A DNA stretch of 56,219 bases from Methanoregulaceae archaeon. GTDB taxonomy: Bacteria > Armatimonadota > Fimbriimonadia > Fimbriimonadales > Fimbriimonadaceae. The DNA lies in assembly GCA_020850325.1 (NCBI GenBank), contig JADZEW010000007.1, positions 1 to 56,219 of the forward strand, in the 5' to 3' direction. Position numbers and translations under genes: made by a program. A model generated the notes under the pieces. The model had not been told where the DNA came from. It worked only from the letters and a program-made list of their open reading frames with translations, and searched no databases. Shown piece by piece: positions 49,620-56,219 of the stretch. The first letter of the stretch is position 1, and the number at the start of each line of letters is the position of its first letter.

Positions 49620-51976
49620 AGCTTCTTCTGACAACTCTGTTCTTTCTCGTTGCGATGGTGGGCGCGTGGGCCCAGGTCTCTACAACGGCCGGCCCCTATC
49701 GAGTCTCGATGACGGCGCAGCCCAAGGTCATCCCGGTCGGTAAGGCCCGGCTGACGTTTTCGATCACGTCCGAAAGCGGCGAACCGGTTACCGACCTAGA
49801 GGTCCGCGCGATCGCCCGCATGCCCGGCATGTTCATGGGAGAGCGCGAGCAGCGAGCTCTCCCCGCAAGCGAACCGGGGACCTACGCGATGGATGCGGCA
49901 TTCCCCATGGCGGGGCAGTACGAGGTTGAAGTCCAGATCCAGGGCCAGCCGGGAGCAGCGACTGCCAAGTTGGGTGCGCGAACGGGCCAAGATATCGGTG
50001 CCGGTACATCTGGAGGCGGCTTTAGCCCGCTCAGTTTGCTCCCGTGGGTGATCGGCATTTCGCTTGCCGCGTTTGTGATCTACCGGGTTCGCAAGTCTGG
50101 ACAGCGGGTCGATGGCCGCGCCATGTTCAACCGCGCAACGATCGGCGGCACTCTCCTGCTTGTTGCGATGCTCGCCGGCGCAATCTACGCCGTCAACAAC
50201 TTGCGCCGACCGGGATCGATGACCCCGATCGAGGCTCAGGTCATGGAGATGAACACCCCGGCTCCGCCCGGAACGACCGCGGTCGAGCTTGCAACCGTCG
50301 AAATGGGTGAGCTCGTACCTGTCGCGAGCTACTCCGGGCAAGCCGTGGGTTTTGTCGAACAAGACGTAAACCCCCGGGTTGGGGGCACGGTCCTCGACGT
50401 GGTCGTGTATGTCGGCGATCGGGTCAAGAAGGGCCAGGTCCTCGCTCGTCTCGATACCTCCCAACTCGATCCTCAGCTAGCAGAGCGAGCCGCGATGACC
50501 GACATGGCCGCGAAGTCGGTAGGAGTCGCCGCCGCCGAGTTTGAGGCGGCTCTTCAAGAAGTGGCCGAGGCCCGCGCCGAAGTCGCCGTCCGCGAAAACA
50601 TGGTGTCGGAAGCGCTCGCTATGCTCGACGCCGCCAAGCAGGAGCAGTCGGCAATGGCGGCCGAGGTACAGGCCATGAAGTCAGACGTAGTGTCCGCCGA
50701 GGCGGAAGTTACCGCTGCCGAGCAAATGTCCCGGTTCCAGACCGACGAATTGGCGCGCATGAAGGAGCTCTTCTCAAAGGGGGCGATCAGCCGATCCGAG
50801 CTGCAGATGGCGGAATCTCAGACCGCCGAAGCCGACTCTAAGCTGAGGCAAGCCCGATCAATGGTCCGAAACGCCGAAGCCAAGGTGGCGGCCGCTCAGG
50901 CGAACGCTCGCCAGGCTGATGCGATGGCGCTCGCGGCGAGTCGCCGCGTGTCGCAAGCCCGCTCCGAAGTCGTTGCCGCCAAGGCCGGAGTCCAGGCTCG
51001 CCAGAAGTCGGCCCAAGCGGCAAGGTCCATGATCGACCGCGAGCGAGCCGGGGTTACCCAGGCAAGAGCGGGCTACCAGAGCGCGGCCGCCCAACGCGGC
51101 TATGCGGTACTCCGGGCCGACCGCGATGGCATGGTCTCCCAGCGGCTGGTGAGTCCCGGTACGACCGTGACGCCAGGCCAGACCATCCTCAAGATCGCGC
51201 AGATCGATCCGATCCGGCTCCAGGCGAACGTCGCTCAAAACGACCTGGCACGCATTTCGGTCGGTTCCAGCGTAAAGATCTCTGCTGCCGGCCAAGAGGC
51301 GCTCGACCTCGATCTGCGCGTGACCAGCGTTAGCCCGACGGTCGACCCCCAGAGCCGACTCGGAGTGGTCGAGGCCCTTTGGCCCAACCCCCAGGGCCGG
51401 ATACTCCCCGGCCAGTTCGTAACGATGAAGATCAGTCTGGGGACACCCAAGGCGGGCCTCACGATGCCCATCTCGGCACTGCAGCAGACGGCAGGCGAGC
51501 CCGGAAAATCCGCAGCCTATGTGTGGGTTGCCGAAGCCTCGGGCGCACCGGGAAGCTACGTGGTCAAGCGGACTCGGGTGGAAGTCGGCACCGATGACGG
51601 CCAGCGTGTGCTCGTCCTCTCGGGGCTCAAGGAGGGCCAGCAGGTTGTCACCCGCGGAGCCGCATTCCTGACGGAGCAAGGTGAAGTTACTGCCGTAACG
51701 CCCACCGAGGAAGCCAAGGGACAGGTCATCGAAATCTTGGGAGGAACCTATGAACCGAACACCGTGCGCGGAGAGGTGGGCAAACCGCTCACGCTCACGT
51801 TCATTCGGCGAACGGAAGAGACCTGCGGCACCGAAGTCATCTTCCCTGACTTCAAGATCAACGAGCCGCTCCCGCTCAACAAGCCGGTAACGATCACAAT
51901 CACGCCCAAGTCTTCGGGGACCTTCCGGTTCACCTGCGGCATGGACATGTTCGACGGCAAGGTGGTCGTGCAGTGA
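49616..51976 (+). CDS. Three-part RND adaptor: YtkA-like domain, membrane fusion protein, cupredoxin
   Basis: A 786-residue fusion starting with GTG at 49616 (GTGA overlap). Residues 1-18 are a signal. About 20-115 form a YtkA/FixH-like strand domain (GPYRVSMTAQPKVIPVGKARLTF, ARMPGMFMGERE, FPMAGQYEVEVQIQG). Two membrane helices follow (about 138-156; 178-200). About 235-640 are a CusB/HlyD-like adaptor (ASYSGQAVGFVEQDVNPRVGGTVLDVVVYVGDRVKKGQVLARLD; long Ala/Met hairpin; LRADRDGMVSQRLVSPGTTV). The last 75 residues form a cupredoxin with TCGTEVIFPDF and FRFTCGMDMFDGKVVVQ, giving Cys and Met ligands. Adaptor, metal sensing and metal binding seem joined in one chain. The domain order is seen in sequence; copper specificity is inferred. 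Confidence 0.85.
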   Translation: MKLLLTTLFFLVAMVGAWAQVSTTAGPYRVSMTAQPKVIPVGKARLTFSITSESGEPVTDLEVRAIARMPGMFMGEREQRALPASEPGTYAMDAAFPMAGQYEVEVQIQGQPGAATAKLGARTGQDIGAGTSGGGFSPLSLLPWVIGISLAAFVIYRVRKSGQRVDGRAMFNRATIGGTLLLVAMLAGAIYAVNNLRRPGSMTPIEAQVMEMNTPAPPGTTAVELATVEMGELVPVASYSGQAVGFVEQDVNPRVGGTVLDVVVYVGDRVKKGQVLARLDTSQLDPQLAERAAMTDMAAKSVGVAAAEFEAALQEVAEARAEVAVRENMVSEALAMLDAAKQEQSAMAAEVQAMKSDVVSAEAEVTAAEQMSRFQTDELARMKELFSKGAISRSELQMAESQTAEADSKLRQARSMVRNAEAKVAAAQANARQADAMALAASRRVSQARSEVVAAKAGVQARQKSAQAARSMIDRERAGVTQARAGYQSAAAQRGYAVLRADRDGMVSQRLVSPGTTVTPGQTILKIAQIDPIRLQANVAQNDLARISVGSSVKISAAGQEALDLDLRVTSVSPTVDPQSRLGVVEALWPNPQGRILPGQFVTMKISLGTPKAGLTMPISALQQTAGEPGKSAAYVWVAEASGAPGSYVVKRTRVEVGTDDGQRVLVLSGLKEGQQVVTRGAAFLTEQGEVTAVTPTEEAKGQVIEILGGTYEPNTVRGEVGKPLTLTFIRRTEETCGTEVIFPDFKINEPLPLNKPVTITITPKSSGTFRFTCGMDMFDGKVVVQ

Positions 51977-54900
51977 AGCACGACCCCGTAAAGTTCGAAA
52001 CGAAGCGGCACAACCCGCTTCACATGATCCACCGATGGAGCATCGAACACCCCTACGCAATCATCGCCCTCTACGTTGGAATCCTCGCGATGGCGTGGAT
52101 GGCGATGACCGGGATCATTCCAAAGCGGTTCGCGCCCTACGTCGAGAGCCCGATGATCGGCGTCGTCACCATGATGCCGGGCTTGTCGGCCCAAGAGATG
52201 GAGCTGTACATCTCCAAGCCGATCGAAGAGCAGCTCGTCAATCTGCAAGGCGTCCGCTACATTCGATCGACGTCGCAAGATGGATTCTCGATCGTCGCGC
52301 TGGAGTTCCCCTACGGCTCCAACATGCAAAAGGCGTTGGTCGACGTTCAGTCTTTGATGAACGTCACCCAGTCCAACCTCCCGGCGACAGGGGCAAACCT
52401 CAAACCCTCGTTTATCGTCCCGATCGATCCGCTGAACTTGCCGATCCTTTCGCTAGCGGTTACCGGCGAGCCGGGCCAAGGGTGGGACCCGGTCCGGGTG
52501 CGCGAGTTTGCCGACAACGAGATCGTCCGGCGGCTCAAGTCGGTGTCTGACGTGTACTCGGTCGTTCCCTTTGGGGGCTACCGCCGGCAGATGCAGGTCA
52601 TCGTTGATCGCGAAAGTCTCGCCGGGTATGGACTCTCCATCCTTGAGGTTCGCGATGCCATCGACCGGGCCAACGTCACTCGTTCCTCGGGCACGCTAAC
52701 CTCCGAGGGCCGCGAGGGCGTCGTCCGCGTAGATACGCGAACCCTATCGGCGAAGGACATCCTCAACTATCCCATCCGCCAAGTCGGAAGCAACGCATCG
52801 ACTTCGGTGTCCACCCCGGGCTCAAGCGGTATGGGGGGCATGGGCGGCGGTGCCGCGGTCCAACCCGGCCCGACTGCGCCAGCACAATCATCCACCTCAT
52901 CGACACCGCCGAAGCTCGTTTACATCCGCGATGTGGCACGGGTCGAAGACTCCCACTGGGAAACCCGTTCGGGCTATCGATACTACAGCAACCCGAAGGA
53001 TAAAGAACCTTCCTCAGTTGCCGCCATCGAAGTCTCCGTCATCCAGAATCCCGGCGCGAGTTCGGCTTCCGTTGTGCCTGCCGTCATGCGGGTCATCGAG
53101 CAGCTCGAAAGCGAGAATCCTGGCCTGAAGTTCGATATCGCGTATGACAATGCGAGCTTTGTCGAGATTCTGTTCAACAACGTGTGGCATGAACTCGGGC
53201 TGGCCGTGTTGCTCACGGGTCTCGCCGTGCTCCTCTTCTTGGGTGAGTGGCGGGGCACGATGATCGCCATGGTGACGCTTCCAACGTCTTTGGCGTTTGC
53301 GATCCTGATGATGGTCCCCTTCGGCATGACGTTCAACAGCGGCACCCTAATCGGTCTCCTGTTGTCGATTGGCCGTCTCGTTGACGACAGCATCATTGAT
53401 ATTCACGCGGTCGAGCGTCACCTAAGGATGGGCAAGGACCCCAAGACCGCAACGGTCGACGGTATCGCCGAGGTCCGAGTGGCGGTGCTCTCGACCACAT
53501 TCATGATCGTGCTCGCGCTCTTGCCCCTGGTCTTTTCGGGTGGCATCGTTGGGCTGATGTTCGTCGAGCTCGTTTGGCCGTTGATCTTCGGATTGATCGC
53601 GTCGACGCTCGTCTCGTTCACGCTGACCGCGCTCCTTTGCGCCAAGTTCCTTCGACCCGAATCGGCACGAGATAAAGACCGCAAGCACCCCGTACTGAAG
53701 TGGCTCTATGCGATCCTCGACCCGTTCCAGCGAGGTTTGGATCGGCTAGAAGCAGGCTACGGGCGGGCAATCGCTTGGACGCTGAAGCATCGCTTCGTCA
53801 ACTTCGCCCGCGTGACCGCCATCCTCATCATCGGCTTCACCTTCTACTACTTCATCGGGAGTGAGATGATGCCTCTGGCCGACACGGGCCAAGCTGTTGG
53901 CTTCATCGAGATGGAGCCCGGGACCTCGTATCGCGGCACGGAGGAGGCGGTCGTACAGCTCGAGAAGATCATGGCGAAGCACCCTGAGCTCGAGAAAGCG
54001 AGTATCGAGATCGGGGCCGAGTCCATGTTCGAGACGTGGTCTCCGTTCTTTACCGGCTATCAAATGCCGCAAGTGAGCGGAGCGGCCCTGATGCTGACCT
54101 TCAGCGACAAGGATACGCGCGAGCGCACGATCTTCGAGGTCATGGACGACATCCACCGTGAGGCGTACGAGACCATTCCTGGGCTACGACGCATCCAAAT
54201 CAAGGAGATGGGATCGGACGTCATGGCCACGGCCGCCGCCCCCATCCACGTCAACATCTACGGTCCGGATCTCAAGGAGCTCGACCGCTTGGGCCACGAG
54301 GTCGAAGCCGTGGCGTGGAAGATGCCTGAGGTCTTCCAGCCTTCGCGAACCTGGACGATGGGCGTTCCCGACTACCGTATCCAAGTCGATCTCGAACGGG
54401 CGCAGCAGCTTGGGCTATCGCCGGAGTCCATCTCGCAACAAGCCTACTATGCTCTGCGAGGCGGTTTGACGAACGAGTTCTACCGCCTGCCCAACTTGCG
54501 GCAGAACACCATCCTTGTCCGGTACGACGCCCCCGTCAGGGAAACGAAGCAGGACCTTGAGGAACTCTATATCACCCCACCCAGCGGTCCACCAGTACCG
54601 CTCAAGTCGGTGGCCTCGGTGGTTCAGGATGAAGCCCCGACCGCGATCGAACACGATGGGTTGCGCCGCGTCGTTGGTGTCACTGGCTATTACCGTATTG
54701 GCAACTTACCCAGCATGGATGTGGTGATGAACCTCGTCGCCTACGCTTATGGCGGCAACCCTAAACTGGGTATCGAACCCGTGAACTTCCCACCCGGTTA
54801 CGGCATGGAAATGCGCGGCGACATGACCCAGATGATGGACTCGTTCCGCCGGCTGATGAACGGACTGGTGCTCGCTTTGGCGATGATGTACCTCGTGCTG

Positions 54901-55416
54901 GTCATCCAGTTCCGGGGTTTCACCCAGCCGCTGCAGATGCTCGCTTCCCTGCCGCTGGAGTTGGCTGGCGTGTTCATCGCGCTGTGGCTAGCTGGCCAAG
55001 CGTTCTCTACCGTCTCGATCCTCGGCATCATCGTGCTGACCGGCATGGATATCACCACCGCTGTGCTCATGATCGATCTCATCATGAAGTATCGAGATCG
55101 CGGGATTCCCCGTGACGAGGCGATTATTCGGGCTTGCCCGGATCGATTACGACCGATCCTCATGACGGTCGGCATCACGCTGATCGTCATGGTGCCGATC
55201 GCGTTCGCGCCCAAGACCGGCCTCGACGCCTATCAGCCGCTTGCGATGGCCGTCATCGGTGGACTGGCCATGGGCACGATCCTGAGCTTGTTCGACATCC
55301 CGATCATGCACACCTACGTGGACGACGCGATCCGGTGGTTCCATCGCACGTTCCTGGGCCGCGAGTGGACCTGGCCCGTCACTGAGACGTCGGAAGATCC
55401 ACACGAGACCCTATGA
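51973..55416 (+). CDS. HME-type RND heavy-metal efflux pump (CusA/CzcA-like)
   Basis: Proton-driven exporter of Cu(I)/Ag(I) or divalent metals. The 1147-residue protein has the RND plan: WSIEHPYAIIALYVGILAMAWMAMTGIIPK (TM1), EMELYISKPIEEQLVNL, the TM4 relay SIGRLVDDSIIDIHAVERHLRMGKD (Asp-Asp, as in HME pumps), MMPLADTGQAVGFIEMEPGTS, and RLRPILMTVGITLIVMVPIAF. The first large loop carries an extra low-complexity run rich in Gly, Met, Ser and Pro (SSGMGGMGGG...). GTG start at 51973 inside the adaptor stop (GTGA). Copper is favoured because of the cupredoxin partners; zinc or cobalt is not excluded. Confidence 0.92.
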   Translation: MKHDPVKFETKRHNPLHMIHRWSIEHPYAIIALYVGILAMAWMAMTGIIPKRFAPYVESPMIGVVTMMPGLSAQEMELYISKPIEEQLVNLQGVRYIRSTSQDGFSIVALEFPYGSNMQKALVDVQSLMNVTQSNLPATGANLKPSFIVPIDPLNLPILSLAVTGEPGQGWDPVRVREFADNEIVRRLKSVSDVYSVVPFGGYRRQMQVIVDRESLAGYGLSILEVRDAIDRANVTRSSGTLTSEGREGVVRVDTRTLSAKDILNYPIRQVGSNASTSVSTPGSSGMGGMGGGAAVQPGPTAPAQSSTSSTPPKLVYIRDVARVEDSHWETRSGYRYYSNPKDKEPSSVAAIEVSVIQNPGASSASVVPAVMRVIEQLESENPGLKFDIAYDNASFVEILFNNVWHELGLAVLLTGLAVLLFLGEWRGTMIAMVTLPTSLAFAILMMVPFGMTFNSGTLIGLLLSIGRLVDDSIIDIHAVERHLRMGKDPKTATVDGIAEVRVAVLSTTFMIVLALLPLVFSGGIVGLMFVELVWPLIFGLIASTLVSFTLTALLCAKFLRPESARDKDRKHPVLKWLYAILDPFQRGLDRLEAGYGRAIAWTLKHRFVNFARVTAILIIGFTFYYFIGSEMMPLADTGQAVGFIEMEPGTSYRGTEEAVVQLEKIMAKHPELEKASIEIGAESMFETWSPFFTGYQMPQVSGAALMLTFSDKDTRERTIFEVMDDIHREAYETIPGLRRIQIKEMGSDVMATAAAPIHVNIYGPDLKELDRLGHEVEAVAWKMPEVFQPSRTWTMGVPDYRIQVDLERAQQLGLSPESISQQAYYALRGGLTNEFYRLPNLRQNTILVRYDAPVRETKQDLEELYITPPSGPPVPLKSVASVVQDEAPTAIEHDGLRRVVGVTGYYRIGNLPSMDVVMNLVAYAYGGNPKLGIEPVNFPPGYGMEMRGDMTQMMDSFRRLMNGLVLALAMMYLVLVIQFRGFTQPLQMLASLPLELAGVFIALWLAGQAFSTVSILGIIVLTGMDITTAVLMIDLIMKYRDRGIPRDEAIIRACPDRLRPILMTVGITLIVMVPIAFAPKTGLDAYQPLAMAVIGGLAMGTILSLFDIPIMHTYVDDAIRWFHRTFLGREWTWPVTETSEDPHETL

Positions 55417-55533
55417 AGACGCGTTTGCAGAATGGCCCAGCAGTTAACAAGCCTGGGCCCCATGACGTTATAGAGAAAGGTTGCCAAGCTTCAAGAAGTC
55501 CTTCGCGAGGCCCAGGCATCGAGGTGAAAAATT

Positions 55534-55929
55534 ATGAGTACAAAGCTGTTTAGCCTGATCGTCGTACCCGTCGTCCTTGGCCTAGCCATTGCCGGTTGCT
55601 CATCTGGGACTGACACATCCCAGACAGAGACCCCGACACCGACGACAAGCACCACTTCTGATGGAGTTCAGAGAGCCACCATAACGATTGACGGCGGGAA
55701 GTACACACCGAGCGTGGTGACGGTCGAGCGCGGCAAACCCGTGGAGCTGAGCTTCGTTGGCGGCCAAGAGCTGGGCTGCGGTGGCACGGTCGTCTTCAAA
55801 TCCCTCAACCAATCGAAAGATGTTGCATCGGGCAAGTCCGTGATGTTTTCCTTCACTCCCGACGAAGCGGGTGAGATCCCATTCACCTGTAGCATGGACA
55901 TGTACGACGGCAAGGTGGTCGTGAAGTGA
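55534..55929 (+). CDS. Cupredoxin-domain lipoprotein
   Basis: Envelope copper-binding protein. The 131-residue precursor has a lipobox (VLGLAIAGC), a Ser/Thr-rich linker (about residues 22-45) and a cupredoxin_1-type domain: RATITIDGGKYTPSVVTVERGKPVELSF, LGCGGTVVFKSL and IPFTCSMDMYDGKVVVK. The Cys-Met end closely matches the C-terminus of the adaptor at 49616-51976, so it may hand metal to the same pump. GAGG lies 11 bases before the ATG. It is the last recognisable gene of the metal operon, 117 bases after the pump. Confidence 0.85.
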   Translation: MSTKLFSLIVVPVVLGLAIAGCSSGTDTSQTETPTPTTSTTSDGVQRATITIDGGKYTPSVVTVERGKPVELSFVGGQELGCGGTVVFKSLNQSKDVASGKSVMFSFTPDEAGEIPFTCSMDMYDGKVVVK

Positions 55930-56219
55930 CCGGTGTCTTGCGAGTCCGTGCCCCGAAAACCGTGTGTCTTAACTCGGTTCTCCGTCTCAATTCATAAGAA
56001 CACCGTTCGGATGTAGCTCGAAATGACCCTATATGAGGTTCTTCCGAGTGCAAATCCCATGAGCCGAACAAACCTCTTTCACCAAGTCACCCTGGTCTGC
56101 CCCCATTTTCCGGTCCACTCACAACATTAGACTCTTGTAGATGACGTGCCAAAGTCGGTGCGGAGGGAGGGCGAAGCCCGACCGGAGCGCAGACTTTGAG
56201 CGACGGCGACCGCCGGAGG
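55930..56219. other. Non-coding end of the window
   Basis: I see no convincing gene. The last 70 bases hold a partly self-complementary element (56151-56197) with GTAG 13 bases before it. Confidence 0.5.
56151..56197. repeat. Imperfect palindromic element at the window end
   Basis: AAAGTC (56151-56156) pairs with GACTTT (56192-56197), and GGGC/GCCC pair around GAA at the centre. The arms between are only partly complementary. Looks like a dispersed intergenic repeat. Confidence 0.4.

Noticed and set aside
50858-52060. Open frame of 400 codons antisense to the metal adaptor
   Set aside because: Antisense shadow; the sense strand holds a clear adaptor with domain motifs and overlapping operon starts.
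1-56219. CRISPR array, prophage or insertion-sequence genes
   Set aside because: No regularly spaced identical repeats, integrase, transposase, capsid or terminase motifs were seen on either strand.

Overview
The window looks like chromosomal DNA of a GC-rich diderm bacterium, most likely of the phylum Armatimonadota (Fimbriimonas-like). The clues are a pseudopilin beginning [13 protein letters not shown] with the downstream NLKQIG...YNADHDD block, an SLH-domain outer-membrane porin, a second porin ending in Phe, a dockerin-like secreted protein, and many exported proteins of unknown function. The phylum is inferred from these family habits, not from a marker gene. One tRNA (Ser-GCT) is present. 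I saw no rRNA, CRISPR array or insertion-sequence transposase.

Layout. 1-5.6 kb: adenosine deaminase, then on the minus strand tRNA-Ser, lytic transglycosylase, YciI-like protein and triosephosphate isomerase, and transketolase on plus. 5.6-7.3 kb: two small exported or membrane genes among short palindromic repeats. 7.3-10.9 kb: glycosylasparaginase and aconitase. 10.9-13.0 kb: an RHS locus with a variable C-terminal tip, an overlapping 44-residue membrane ORF and a displaced RHS core fragment. 13.2-14.1 kb: parvulin-type isomerase. 14.2-19.7 kb: a phosphate operon (porin-pstS-pstC-pstA-pstB, minus) headed by a PHO-box-like array. 19.7-23.2 kb: TetR regulator with S41 peptidase, then P5C dehydrogenase. 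23.2-25.7 kb: an unfamiliar operon of exported proteins, two of them Cys-rich paralogues, behind a promoter whose -35/-10 spacer holds a 16-base homopolymer. 25.8-28.2 kb: second parvulin and a WhiG/FliA sigma factor operon. 28.3-31.3 kb: ATP-grasp enzyme, three tandem PspB-like small membrane proteins, RibBA. 31.3-39.3 kb: a frameshifted DASS transporter, membrane and beta-propeller proteins, an SLH porin with a long structured leader, PspA. 39.5-42.3 kb: IMP dehydrogenase, and a cobalamin riboswitch in front of a pseudopilin gene. 42.3-47.1 kb: HAE-type RND pump and adaptor. 47.2-55.9 kb: a copper/heavy-metal efflux operon (Cys-rich protein, anchored metal-responsive-like protein, TolC-like channel, three-part adaptor, HME-type RND pump, cupredoxin lipoprotein).

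How the genes work together. The phosphate operon pairs an outer-membrane porin with a high-affinity ABC importer under one putative Pho promoter. In the metal operon, overlapping start/stop codons couple channel, adaptor and pump, and the adaptor carries its own YtkA-like and cupredoxin domains, as if the metal-handling chaperones were fused into the efflux machine. PspA and the PspB-like trio suggest envelope-stress handling, although they lie 8 kb apart.

The most promising undescribed items are: the length-variable, apparently leaderless promoter of the Cys-rich exported operon; the B12 riboswitch controlling a pseudopilin; the RHS tip with its overlapping candidate immunity peptide; the YtkA-adaptor-cupredoxin fusion; and a GTAG-headed REP-like repeat family with compensatory stem changes.
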